Under the pieces are notes generated by a model that was not told the DNA's origin, made no database searches, and saw only the letters and a list, made by a program, of their open reading frames with translations. From Alteromonas aestuariivivens (lineage in GTDB: Bacteria; Pseudomonadota; Gammaproteobacteria; Enterobacterales; Alteromonadaceae), in the NCBI RefSeq assembly GCF_003367475.1, contig NZ_QRHA01000005.1, positions 186,001 to 250,000 of the forward strand: 64,000 bases of DNA. Direction: 5' to 3'. Made by a program: the position numbers and the translations under genes. Of this stretch, positions 18,001 through 26,277 are shown piece after piece (within the stretch, counting starts at the first letter, position 1; the number at the start of each line of letters is the position of its first letter).

Positions 18001-19205
18001 AAGTCATTACCTATCTACCCGTAGTCACACAGAGTATGTCCCAGCTAAATCCGCCCAGGATAGTGGTGGAAGATCAGGGCATGGGCATCCCGGCAGAAAA
18101 TCTGGAACAGATTTTTGACCCTTTCTACAGCGGCAATAAAAAGCTGTCGACCAACCTTTCCAGTTTTGGTGTTGGGCTGGCTCTGGTAAAAGAGCTGGTA
18201 GAACTGCATGAGGGTAAAATCAGCGTTATCAGCCCAACCGGTAAGAAAAATAACAAACCCATTGGTACCCGATTCGAACTTGTTTTTTCCGGGCTAATGC
18301 CGGCGGACTCAGAGAGTAAAATGGATGTTTTTGATCTTACTGCCATACAGAATCCGGATCATGCTGAAACTGAGAATGGCGAAAGTGACAGCACCGATGA
18401 AACCCTGGTATTGCTGGTTGACGACCAGCCCGAGTTGAACGACTTTATTGCTGCTGAACTGGCCGGGTACTTTAACGTCATTACCGCCTTCAACGGCGAT
18501 GAGGGATACCAGTTGGCTGTTCAGCATGTACCCGATGTGGTGATTTCCGATGTGTTGATGCCGGGCGGAATTGATGGCCTGGAACTGTGCTCACGGCTCA
18601 AAGACAACCCGGCCACCAGCCACATCCCCGTTATCCTCCAGACGTCGCTGGCGTCCAGGGAAAATCAGCAGGAAGGGCTCGCAATGGGAGCGATTGACTA
18701 CCTAACCAAACCCGTCTCGATACCCTTGCTGATTAACAAGATCAACAACTATCTCGACCACCGGCGAAAGCTCGCCAGCGTGGTTTCAGGCGGGCTTGCT
18801 CATCCCCAACCAAAGAAAAAGGTGATTGAAAAACTGCCTCAGACCAAGTCTCATCTTGAACCTTCTGAACAGAAATTCATTGATAAATTCCAGTATCTGG
18901 TTGAAGAAAAATATCAAGATGCCTACTTTACTGCTGAAAGCATCGCCAACGAAATCGGCATGAGCCGAAGTGCGTTTTACCGTAAATTCAAAGCCATAGC
19001 GGACCAGTCACCTGCAGAATACATCAAAAATTTCCGCCTACAGAAGGCGATTGTACTTCTTAGTGAGCCGGACTGTGTTATCAACCATATTGCTGAAAAA
19101 ATTGGTTACACCGAACTCAGCCCGTTCTACCGGGCATTCAAGAAAAAATACGGTTGTACTCCAGCCGAATATCGTAAAACTCACCTCCAGACGGAAAGCG
19201 CTTAA
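15096..19205 (+). CDS. Hybrid two-component system (HTCS) glycan sensor-regulator: propeller sensor, histidine kinase, receiver and AraC DNA-binding domain in one protein
   Basis: 1369 residues. The N-terminal 45 residues are polar, then comes a hydrophobic segment (about 45-65) acting as signal/anchor. The periplasmic part has reg_prop propeller repeats (WGTLWIATTNGLATFDG and many like it) and a Y_Y_Y domain (near 720-790). A second membrane segment is near 795-820. The kinase has the H-box FLTNISHEIRTPLT with His840, an N-box (DNLLINALKYS) and G-boxes (DQGMGIP, FGVGLAL). The receiver has the phospho-acceptor Asp1152 in VISDVLMPGG and the conserved K in YLTKP. The C-terminus is an AraC-type double HTH. 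In the family such proteins sense oligosaccharides in the periplasm and activate nearby polysaccharide loci. The ATG at 15096 follows an AAAGGG site; a GTG at 15171 would shorten the cytoplasmic tail but lacks one. Confidence 0.92.
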   Translation: MHDNRIRVRHCQSYDTNKQTLPFSSVNNLLEWLKKYVVPVVPKNTLFLLLACLLYISSSAGASSSSLLPSLFSSGYRWHDVEGMNNQNIRNAVFDEWGTLWIATTNGLATFDGLTLTPISQSDGNAPMGEIRAIHWVNSDAGYAIGLRGIWYFSDGKWQPISDDLTLFPSKYTHQILHPQQASDGSVWFSAEREVVRLSGRQIQRFAINHSRLTNLLVDNSDRIWLAEEQTGSVIRYRYQNGVLQETKQWPELFPTDHTKSIPGISQFVTTPGGDIWLINSLSNSAPLRLSATSKEWQAITLPQVVGRNINFSLLALSEQELLMTSGSEILYSTDGGDTWDRVDPSLHTTSYSMYGNLLRLSADNRLLIIEPTIGVQMYSLPVDQPVHYANKLFQCEDAKGRLHFIGRDNSVWVNTPASEQWNRILPKESGIERPLNVMCATNGTLWVSGSTNNTAAISYRENGEWHPHSFPDFGESIHYQSPREDHQGRFYFGNNYYSSQTFPDARNLIRFTRINGRYVHEYLPISYPKVSRIIPLHDGSLVLGGLQLRHLSALGIKDFPIPSTQNTTWTDDVLKVGDDHFWVARWGGGINIYDQGNWREIDTYNLLGTKKIANLISLNSGEILALTDKGLAQYRHNEWQNLTALNVHGESRATSLHHSSDGSIWVGHFDRKWWAIGGQLDTGDDFHTTRIWPDNDAPQTRLMPIENKNDAAGPLLVEWKGMDLWSQTLSNQLEFSYRLNREPWSPFSTDNSTILRGLQEGEYLLEVRARDGHGNIDSTPASANFEVVPPFYQTRWFTLLMILTPLLIACLFSLLLMQRLQTSRKIAKARMRFLTNISHEIRTPLTLIMGPLEKQVKLAAENSTTHKDLTLALNNANRLYELVEQLLDYRRVRHGKHLIKPQRKDLVAFLKMLIAHFEHLAASRHQRIRLVCNLDQYYCFFDPDTFSKILDNLLINALKYSDEGTEVKVITYLPVVTQSMSQLNPPRIVVEDQGMGIPAENLEQIFDPFYSGNKKLSTNLSSFGVGLALVKELVELHEGKISVISPTGKKNNKPIGTRFELVFSGLMPADSESKMDVFDLTAIQNPDHAETENGESDSTDETLVLLVDDQPELNDFIAAELAGYFNVITAFNGDEGYQLAVQHVPDVVISDVLMPGGIDGLELCSRLKDNPATSHIPVILQTSLASRENQQEGLAMGAIDYLTKPVSIPLLINKINNYLDHRRKLASVVSGGLAHPQPKKKVIEKLPQTKSHLEPSEQKFIDKFQYLVEEKYQDAYFTAESIANEIGMSRSAFYRKFKAIADQSPAEYIKNFRLQKAIVLLSEPDCVINHIAEKIGYTELSPFYRAFKKKYGCTPAEYRKTHLQTESA

Positions 19206-19583
19206 TCTAACCCGGACACTGCCGAACTCTTGCAGGCGGTGTCCGGGGTTCGTCCGGGCCTTTAGACGAACACTCAATACCGAGCTGCTGGCATTTAGTA
19301 ATATAATATTAAATAAATGAAAACAGAATGTGAATATTCGTAAAAAACTCACCGACGTGACAGTGATAACCTCCTTCCCATCGCCCCTGAATGCCTTTTT
19401 TAAATCACCGTAGAAACCTGCTGAAAGATTTTTAAAGGCTGTCGAGCCTGAAATTAAAGCCGACACCAACCCTATCCCTAACTCTGAACCGGCGGATCAA
19501 ATTACGCTCAGTCAGTCAGGAATGCTGTGCCAGGGTGGCGTGAGCAGCAAACATCAAACACATCAATGTGCAGGAATACGGAT
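19206..19583 (+). promoter_or_regulatory. Gap between the HTCS gene and the second GH49-like gene
   Basis: 378 bases with no convincing gene. It starts with a strong hairpin (19209-19250) and then an AT-rich stretch with the palindrome TAATATAATATTA (19299-19311), which contains a TATAAT hexamer. This would suit a separate promoter for the downstream enzyme gene rather than simple read-through. No copy of the TTACATTATGTAA palindrome or of the GGGACAAAAA repeat is seen here. Confidence 0.35.
19209..19250 (+). terminator. Strong GC-rich hairpin after the HTCS gene, possible terminator
   Basis: AACCCGGACACTGCC pairs with GGCGGTGTCCGGGGTT, with one G-T pair and one bulge, around a short loop. 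It begins 4 bases after the HTCS stop codon. The downstream side lacks a clean T run, so it may be a weak terminator or a mRNA 3-prime-end stabiliser. Confidence 0.45.
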
Positions 19584-22500
19584 ATGCGAAAATCACTTTG
19601 TACCTTGCTGGCCCTGGCCAGTTTTATCGCCGCGGCCAACCAGCCGCCGGAAATCACACTGAAGTCCCCCGCCTCTAATGCCGTTATCGGTCGTGGTGGC
19701 AATCTGCACATCACAGCCCTGGCCAGCGATCCTGATGGTAGCGTTGTCAGGGTTGACTTTTATGTCAATGACCAATGGGTTGGCAGCGATGACAGCAACC
19801 CTTACAGCGCATCAGTCACCGGGTTGCCTGAAGGAAGCGCAAGTGTCCGGCTTGTCGCCACCGATAATCTGGGGGCAACCTCTGAAGTAAGTACTGCAGC
19901 ATCAACCCCAAGAGTTGGTGAGCTTAACGTGCCCGGCGATCTGTACTTCTACAATCCTGCACCCTATGACTCATTGCTGTTGTATTGGCGTGACACCAAT
20001 GTCAACGAAATAGGCTATCAGATAGAACAGCGTTTTGAGGATTCCGACTGGGTGGTACTCGCCACCACTGCGGCCGACACCGAAAACTTTGAAGTTAACG
20101 CATACGATCGCACCCAGACCCGTGAATTCCGCATCCGTGCGACCAACATTAACCGGGAATCAGAGTACAGCAATGTGGTGCGGATTGTCGGCAGTGAGGA
20201 TAACCTCGAAGTTTATCCGGAAGTACCCGGTATTCGCACACCAAAAACACTTACGGTTAACGGCATCACGTTTTCAGAATTGCAGGATCAGACCCCTTCT
20301 GATCCCAGTCTGGGTAAAGCAACCCGCTTGTCGACTTTTTTCAGGGCGGAAGTCAGACTGGAACAGGGTACAACCCCACTGCTCAATACCCCTGTGTATG
20401 AAACCCGCCCCCAATTGCGAAACTATCTCGGCCACGATGATCCGGCCCACACTGGCGGACATCACCCCTATGGCTATGCCAACTATGGCCCTAACAGCGA
20501 TAAACCCGAACGCACCCTGCACAATAAGCACTGGACCAATATCGATGCCAATCAGGATGTGGTTGTCCGGGTTACCCTGCTTGAAAGTGCAAGCCTGCCG
20601 GGAAACATCAACCTGGCCGATCTGGAAATACAGCCTGCGCCACTTGACGTGATTCAGGTGGACGAACGCACGGTAGACATAACCCTGCCCGGAGCACCGG
20701 AATTTGCCCGCCATTACCGGGTTGCAATGAACCGCAATGCCTGGTCAGACCGTATCCCCAGAGGTAACGGTAGCGAAGACACCGTAATAGAATCGCCTCT
20801 GTTTATTTTCATAAATCCAGTCCATTTAGCTCCCGCCAGCGCACCTGAAAATGAAATCGTTGAATTTGATAATGGCAGTCTGGTGGCATTCGGATCCGGC
20901 ATCCACCTGCCCAACCCCCACTACCAATTCTTTGGCCCGGGTGAAAACCAATCTGCACGGGAGCTCTATGTCCCCGGCGACGCCTATCTGCATTACGGTT
21001 TTCTGATGAAAAACGACGATTACGCCATCCGGCTCTGGGGGCGTGGTATCTACAGTGATGAGATGTTCGACATTTACCGCAATGTTACACAATATGAATG
21101 GTCCACACCCACACGCACGCCCTGGGCGGATATGACCGCCATTGAAGGTAACGTTTGGGGGATCACACAAAGCTGGGACACCCATGCATGGCTCCGTGGC
21201 AAGTATCAGGCAGAGCCAACTACCATTGAAGGGCTGACCAACATCGGTGCCCGTATGGGCGTAATGTTCCTCGATGGCAATGGCGCCCTTATCAACCACA
21301 AAGACGTTGGCTATGGTGGCGGAACGTACCAGTCAGGTGTCAACAGCAAAACCTATTACAACGGTTGTCTGCTTATCAATGATGATGACATCACCTATGT
21401 GCATCACGACTACCTTATGGAAAACTCCACCACTTATGTAATGCACAACGGGCCGAGTTTCCAGATTGGCTGGGGGGCCTTCAACTCCCCCAACATCAAC
21501 ACCCATGTGCGCAACCATACCGTACTGTCATCCGACCGTCGGGAGTTGAACTACGGAAAAAACCACGGTGTCTTCGACAGCCGTCTGAACGTGGAACAGC
21601 TGAAAAACCACAGTGGTGGACTGTTTGAAGATTTCGAATTCTGGGGTAAGGAAACCATCATTTTCCAAATTCGCATATGGAATGAGAATGCCGCAACACC
21701 GGATACCACCAGTATACTGGGCGATATGACGTTTAAAAATTTCACTATTCGTGAGCGTTCCTACAACCCTGAAATCTTGTACGCAGACAGCAACTACGGG
21801 CTGAATAAACAGGCCTACTTGCGCTTCCTGCATTTTGACAACCTGGTCATAGAGGGCTATCCGGTTTCCCACATCGATGACGGTAACTACTTTGACTACA
21901 ACGAAGGTGCATTGCTGCACACCATTACCTTTTTCAGTTTGCCTGATGCCGTGGCAAATCCTGAAGCCGGTAATGCCCCAATGGGTCAATCGGTCACAGT
22001 AATGTCTGAAATCAACGGATTACACCTGCAACAGGATACCAGCCTGCCCGCCAGTTTTGGCCCCATTACCGCCAATACAACAGAAGCGCTGGACGGTTTC
22101 ACCGTTGTGGATGCCGGCAATGGCTACGTAGCACTCAAATCGTCCAACGGCTACTACCTCAAAGCTGACCCAGCACGCTACGGTTATCTCTATACCTTAC
22201 CGGATACCAGCCGTGGGGATGCAGACACCACAGAAATCACAGAAAACGCCAAATTCGTGTGGGTGGATGTTGGGGAGGACTCCTTCGCCCTGTACTCCAA
22301 AGCCATGGGACTGTACGTTCGCGCCGAACAGAATACCGGCCCGAATGCCCCACTCTATGCCGCCAGCGACTCTGTGGGCGCAGCCGAAACATTTACTGTC
22401 ACCGGCACCATCGAACTGGAGACGCCTGACGAGCCCACAACCATCCGCGTTGAAGCTGAAGACTACAGCGATCAGTTTGGCCTTACCGTTAAACCTGACA

Positions 22501-23594
22501 ACATTGAAGGGATTAAAGACGGCGAGTGGGCTGAATATCAGCTCAACGCCCAAGCCACACACGAAATGACATTCGCAATTAGCGCTGCGGCAGCGGGCAC
22601 CGGCGGCACCATAGAGGTTTACGCTGACAACATTCTTGTGGGCAGTGTCGATATCAGCAATACCGGTGGATGGAACAACTACAGTGAATTTACTACCACC
22701 CTGAACATCGACAACTTGGATATCGGCACCCTGCGATTGGAATTTGTATCCCCGGGCACCGGATTCCTGTTTAACATAGACTGGTTTGAACTTACCCTAA
22801 TCCCCGATGAGCCAGCCACAGACCCGTTGATTAAGGTTGAAGCGGAAGATTTTACTGAACAGTTCGGTCTGACAATAAAACCAAGTACCATTGAAGGAAT
22901 TAAAAACGGCGAATGGGCCAGCTATCTGGTGGATTTTGAGACCGGTTCCGAGGTGACGCTCAGGGTGAGTGCTTCCGCGGCTGGCCAGGGTGGCCGGATA
23001 AATGTGCTTGCCGACGGCACCTTGGTCGGCACCGTTAACGTCAGCAACACAGGTGGCTGGGGTACCTACCAGACGTTTGAGACAACACTGGATATTCCCT
23101 TTCAGACGGTGTCAGAACTGCGTCTTGAGTTTGACTCGGATCACACCGGATTTCTGTTCAATATCGACTGGTTTGAACTGAATATCACTGCCGAGCGTGA
23201 GCCCGAGTTCATCAGCCTGCTGGTCGAAGCGGAGCATCTTATCAGCCAGCAAGGTGTAGCGGTGAAAGACACCACTGTTGAGAGTATTAAAGGCGGAGAC
23301 TGGGCGGAATATCTGTTGAACATTCAGCCCCGCTACGACATTAGCGTAAACGTAAACGCCTCTGCTGCAGGTTTGGGTGGCACCATCAACTTCATTGCCG
23401 GCGGGGTGCTCATCGGCAGTGTGGACATAACCAACACCGGAGGCTGGAGTCAGTATCAAACATTCAGCGCTGTGCTGTCTTTTCCGCCGGAGCAAATTGA
23501 AACCCTGCAACTGGAGTTTGTAGCACAACACACTGGTTTTCTGTTCAACATCGACTGGTTTGAACTGCAATTTATCGGTATTCCAAGCGCCTGA
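19584..23594 (+). CDS. Secreted multidomain GH49-like beta-helix protein with beta-trefoil and three CBM6 modules
   Basis: 1336 residues from the ATG at 19584, which follows an AGGA site and begins a clean signal peptide (MRKSLCTLLALASFIAAA). Longer in-frame starts put 19 polar residues before it. Order of domains: Ig-like (25-115), FN3-like (120-210), beta-sandwich plus beta-helix (about 210-790), fascin-like beta-trefoil (about 795-940) and three CBM6 modules (about 954-1072, 1083-1203, 1214-1329). It parallels the minus-strand lipoprotein through the trefoil, with identical landmark strings (YVPGDAYLHYGF, GRGIYSDEMF, the DDD triplet at 600-602, HNGPSFQ.GWG). Unlike that protein it has no lipobox Cys, so it is expected in the periplasm or outside the cell. 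The activity is inferred to be alpha-glucan hydrolysis if the GH49 likeness holds. Confidence 0.6.
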   Translation: MRKSLCTLLALASFIAAANQPPEITLKSPASNAVIGRGGNLHITALASDPDGSVVRVDFYVNDQWVGSDDSNPYSASVTGLPEGSASVRLVATDNLGATSEVSTAASTPRVGELNVPGDLYFYNPAPYDSLLLYWRDTNVNEIGYQIEQRFEDSDWVVLATTAADTENFEVNAYDRTQTREFRIRATNINRESEYSNVVRIVGSEDNLEVYPEVPGIRTPKTLTVNGITFSELQDQTPSDPSLGKATRLSTFFRAEVRLEQGTTPLLNTPVYETRPQLRNYLGHDDPAHTGGHHPYGYANYGPNSDKPERTLHNKHWTNIDANQDVVVRVTLLESASLPGNINLADLEIQPAPLDVIQVDERTVDITLPGAPEFARHYRVAMNRNAWSDRIPRGNGSEDTVIESPLFIFINPVHLAPASAPENEIVEFDNGSLVAFGSGIHLPNPHYQFFGPGENQSARELYVPGDAYLHYGFLMKNDDYAIRLWGRGIYSDEMFDIYRNVTQYEWSTPTRTPWADMTAIEGNVWGITQSWDTHAWLRGKYQAEPTTIEGLTNIGARMGVMFLDGNGALINHKDVGYGGGTYQSGVNSKTYYNGCLLINDDDITYVHHDYLMENSTTYVMHNGPSFQIGWGAFNSPNINTHVRNHTVLSSDRRELNYGKNHGVFDSRLNVEQLKNHSGGLFEDFEFWGKETIIFQIRIWNENAATPDTTSILGDMTFKNFTIRERSYNPEILYADSNYGLNKQAYLRFLHFDNLVIEGYPVSHIDDGNYFDYNEGALLHTITFFSLPDAVANPEAGNAPMGQSVTVMSEINGLHLQQDTSLPASFGPITANTTEALDGFTVVDAGNGYVALKSSNGYYLKADPARYGYLYTLPDTSRGDADTTEITENAKFVWVDVGEDSFALYSKAMGLYVRAEQNTGPNAPLYAASDSVGAAETFTVTGTIELETPDEPTTIRVEAEDYSDQFGLTVKPDNIEGIKDGEWAEYQLNAQATHEMTFAISAAAAGTGGTIEVYADNILVGSVDISNTGGWNNYSEFTTTLNIDNLDIGTLRLEFVSPGTGFLFNIDWFELTLIPDEPATDPLIKVEAEDFTEQFGLTIKPSTIEGIKNGEWASYLVDFETGSEVTLRVSASAAGQGGRINVLADGTLVGTVNVSNTGGWGTYQTFETTLDIPFQTVSELRLEFDSDHTGFLFNIDWFELNITAEREPEFISLLVEAEHLISQQGVAVKDTTVESIKGGDWAEYLLNIQPRYDISVNVNASAAGLGGTINFIAGGVLIGSVDITNTGGWSQYQTFSAVLSFPPEQIETLQLEFVAQHTGFLFNIDWFELQFIGIPSA
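22441..23571 (+). repeat. Three tandem CBM6 modules in the secreted GH49-like protein gene
   Basis: Three units of about 350-360 bp begin at about 22447, 22832 and 23225. Each starts with VEAE(D/H), has I(E)(G/S)IK.G(D/E)WA.Y, a GG.I.......G.V.(I/V)(S/T)NTGGW strand, and ends with TGFLFNIDWFEL. The NTGGW and NIDWFE motifs are typical of CBM6. They are more canonical than the four modules of the lipoprotein paralogue. Confidence 0.8.
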
Positions 23595-23612
23595 TGTGAA
23601 TCTTTACCCGTC

Positions 23613-23657
23613 TGCGCAACCTTCAATTTAGCGGTATGGAGGTTGCGCATTTTTATT
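23613..23657 (+). terminator. Rho-independent terminator after the secreted GH49-like gene
   Basis: A perfect 10-bp stem TGCGCAACCT/AGGTTGCGCA with a 17-base loop is followed by TTTTTATT. It lies 18 bases after the stop and separates the glycan locus from rimO. Confidence 0.85.
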
Positions 23658-23835
23658 CTTCGAACCAGTTGGCAGCTTCTGACTGACGCAACAATAACTT
23701 GCCACTGGAAGCCATTCAGGTGGTCGTTTTTTAACCTCACCATCTACCATCCGCGCGGCATTCATGTATAATCCGCCCTCTTTTCGCCTCGGCCCAAAAT
23801 AGCCGCCAAGGCCAGTTAAACCGCAGTGAGACACC

Positions 23836-25266
23836 ATGACCGTTAAGACTTTCGTACCCAATCAAACCACTACCCTGAACGCCCCGGCCAAAACTCTGGC
23901 TGAACAGGCTGAGGTAAGAACCCAGGATGCAAAAAGCGGTGCCGGAAGTCGGATCGGATTTGTCTCGTTGGGCTGCCCCAAAAACCTGGTTGACTCTGAG
24001 CGCATTCTGACCCAGCTACGCACTGAAGGCTACGATGTAGTACCAACCTACGACGATGCCGATCTGGTCATCGTCAACACCTGTGGCTTTATCGACTCGG
24101 CGGTACAGGAATCGCTGGACACCATCGGCGAAGCATTGAAAGAGAACGGCCGGGTACTGGTAACCGGCTGTCTGGGTATCAAGGAAGACGAAATCCGAGA
24201 GGTGCACCCCAATGTGCTCGCTATCACAGGCCCCCATGCCTATGAAGCAGTGGTAGAGCAGGTTCATAACCATCTGCCCAAACCCGAACACAACCCGTTT
24301 GAGCACCTGGTACCAAACCACGGCATAAAGCTAACGCCCCGCCACTATGCCTACCTGAAAATTTCAGAAGGCTGCAATCACCGCTGTACCTTTTGCATTA
24401 TCCCGTCCATGCGCGGCGATTTGGTCAGCCGGTCGGTTGGTGAAATTCTGGATGAAGCTAAGCGCTTGCAGGCAGCCGGGGTTAATGAATTGCTGGTGAT
24501 TTCGCAGGACACCAGTGCCTACGGTGTTGACGTAAAACACCGTACCGGATTCTGGAACGGCATGCCGGTAAAAACCCATATGCAGCAACTGTGCGACAAA
24601 CTGGGTGAGATGGGCATGTGGGTGCGCCTGCACTATGTCTACCCCTACCCCCACGTTGATGATCTGATTGAACTGATGGTGGAAGGCAAAATTCTTCCTT
24701 ACCTTGATATTCCGTTCCAGCATGCCAGCAAACGTATTCTGAAACTGATGAAACGCCCGGGCAGTGCTGATCGCACCATTGAGCGCATACGCAAATGGCG
24801 TGAACAGTGCCCTGAACTGATCATCCGCTCTACGTTCATTGTTGGCTTCCCGGGCGAGACCGAGGAGGAATTTGAAGAACTGCTCGACTTCCTGAAAGAA
24901 GCGCAACTGGACAGAGTGGGCTGTTTTGCCTATTCCCCGGTTGAAGGCGCCGCGGCCAATGCGTTGCCAGATCCGGTGCCGGAAGAAATCAAGCAGGCAC
25001 GCCTGGAACGCTTTATGGCTGTACAGAGTGAAATCAGTGCAGCCCGACTGCAACAGCGCATCGGCCAGGAATATCAGGTGGTGATTGACTCGGTAGACAG
25101 TGAAGGCGCGGTAGGCCGAACCTACGCAGACGCACCGGAAGTGGATGGCGTTGTGCACCTTAACGGTGTCTATGATGTTAAGCCCGGCGACAGAGTGTGG
25201 GCAGAAGTGATCCACGCTGACCAGCACGATGTCTGGGCTGTACTGTCGGAAGATCAGGACGACTAA
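23836..25266 (+). CDS. rimO: Ribosomal protein S12 methylthiotransferase RimO
   Basis: 476 residues. This radical-SAM enzyme adds a methylthio group to the conserved aspartate of ribosomal protein S12, using two iron-sulfur clusters. The N-terminal UPF0004 domain starts with [16 protein letters not shown], and its other cluster cysteines are in NTCGF and TGCLG. The radical-SAM motif CxxxCxxC is Cys180-Cys184-Cys187 (GCNHRCTFC). A TRAM domain closes the protein. SLGCPKN and the GDLVSR segment separate RimO from MiaB. It is about 35 residues longer at the N-terminus than typical RimO, a polar Thr/Ala/Lys-rich leader, so a later start is possible although no better ATG precedes the domain. It is a core gene on the border of the accessory locus. 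Confidence 0.96.
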   Translation: MTVKTFVPNQTTTLNAPAKTLAEQAEVRTQDAKSGAGSRIGFVSLGCPKNLVDSERILTQLRTEGYDVVPTYDDADLVIVNTCGFIDSAVQESLDTIGEALKENGRVLVTGCLGIKEDEIREVHPNVLAITGPHAYEAVVEQVHNHLPKPEHNPFEHLVPNHGIKLTPRHYAYLKISEGCNHRCTFCIIPSMRGDLVSRSVGEILDEAKRLQAAGVNELLVISQDTSAYGVDVKHRTGFWNGMPVKTHMQQLCDKLGEMGMWVRLHYVYPYPHVDDLIELMVEGKILPYLDIPFQHASKRILKLMKRPGSADRTIERIRKWREQCPELIIRSTFIVGFPGETEEEFEELLDFLKEAQLDRVGCFAYSPVEGAAANALPDPVPEEIKQARLERFMAVQSEISAARLQQRIGQEYQVVIDSVDSEGAVGRTYADAPEVDGVVHLNGVYDVKPGDRVWAEVIHADQHDVWAVLSEDQDD

Positions 25267-25296
25267 ACCGCCTGAGACTTACCAAGTCTCCTCGAC

Positions 25297-25320
25297 GAAT
25301 AAGGCCTTCGGGCCTTATTC
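25297..25320. terminator. Perfect palindromic hairpin between rimO and the convergent minus-strand operon
   Basis: GAATAAGGCC TTCG GGCCTTATTC forms a 10-bp stem with a stable TTCG tetraloop. The symmetry lets it act on either strand. It sits 30 bases after rimO and 23 bases beyond the stop of the kelch-like fragment. A T-rich tail is weak on the plus side and absent on the minus side. Confidence 0.55.
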
Positions 25321-25343
25321 AGGCTCCTTTATCTCAAACCGGC

Positions 25344-25619
25344 TCACGGTACTTCGGGTATTATTGGCGCCGCCATCTGCTCCCACTGCCCGGCCCCTGG
25401 TGCGAGTGTCAATACTGAATCCAGAACCTGGATACCGCCGTCTTCCGTCGACTTCAGGCCACCGGCCACCACAATGCTACCGCCCAGCAATGCAGGATAG
25501 ATTTCCTGTACCGGTTGGGGCAACGCTGGCCCCAATACCCAGTGATAGCGTTCAAAAATGTCTGCCGCAAAGCTGGCAGAGATAACCCAGGTCAGCAAAA
25601 GGCAGAACGCTCTTACCAT
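25344..25619 (-). pseudogene. Truncated kelch-like secreted protein fragment
   Basis: 91 codons. A signal peptide (MVRAFCLLLTWVISASFAA) is followed by about 70 residues that look like the first kelch blade of a beta-propeller: a LPQPVQEIYPALLGGSIVVAGG strand pair and a GGIQVLDSV...W-E-Q strand with the usual spaced Trp. A full kelch propeller needs about 300 residues; here the frame stops after little more than one blade and rimO follows 77 bases later, so the rest seems deleted. It overlaps the end of the SDR gene by 7 bases, so it was probably translated with it. It could also be an intact short gene of unknown role. Confidence 0.45.
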
Positions 25620-26272
25620 GGAAGGACGTCACCGTTGGAATGCACAAACTGGCCACTGCTGCCCAAATCCAGTTCATCTACCCTTTGAACAAGACGCTGT
25701 GCAGCGGTATCAGCGTCAATATCGCCGTTGCCGTTAACCATTTCGGTTTGTACAAAACCAGGATGCAACAAGGCCACCGCAATTCCCTGGCTGCGCAAAT
25801 CGTTGGCCATGGAAACGCCAGCTGCATTCAGCGCGGCCTTCGACATACGGTAACCGTAATAACCACCGGAACCGTTATCCGCCATTGACCCCATTCGGCT
25901 AGTGATAAGGCCAATTTTGGCACCACTTTTCAGTTGCCCCAACAACGCCTGCGTTACCAGCAAGGGGCCCATGGCGTTAACCCTGAACTGATAATCGATA
26001 GTATTGGGCTGCCAGTCGTCTAAAGACTCCGCTGCCAGCACACCGGCATTGTTGATCAGGATGTCAATTTTGACATCCTTGAGGGGTGAAAGCGCGTCTT
26101 TGAGTGTGTCGGGCTGGGAAACGTCCACACCGGATATAACCCTGGCTCCACTGGCGTTGAGTTCATCACTGCTGTTACGGCAGGTAGCGAAAACCTTGTC
26201 ACCACGGGCAAGATAGGCTTTGACCAGCGCCAGCCCGATACCTCGATTTGCTCCGGTAATAACCACATTCAT
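25613..26272 (-). CDS. Short-chain dehydrogenase/reductase (SDR family)
   Basis: 219 residues, a single Rossmann domain. The cofactor loop TGANRGIG is residues 6-13, NNAG follows at about residue 90, and the catalytic pair is Tyr141-Lys145 (YRMSK), with a Ser in ITSRMGS about 20 residues upstream. NAD(P)-dependent oxidoreduction of an unknown substrate is expected; the length matches the short C-factor-like subgroup. It starts 5 bases after kdsB and is probably translated from the LPS-biosynthesis operon, but a role in lipopolysaccharide chemistry is not shown by sequence. The next ORF overlaps its stop. Confidence 0.85.
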   Translation of the reverse strand: MNVVITGANRGIGLALVKAYLARGDKVFATCRNSSDELNASGARVISGVDVSQPDTLKDALSPLKDVKIDILINNAGVLAAESLDDWQPNTIDYQFRVNAMGPLLVTQALLGQLKSGAKIGLITSRMGSMADNGSGGYYGYRMSKAALNAAGVSMANDLRSQGIAVALLHPGFVQTEMVNGNGDIDADTAAQRLVQRVDELDLGSSGQFVHSNGDVLPW

Positions 26273-26277
26273 AACAA

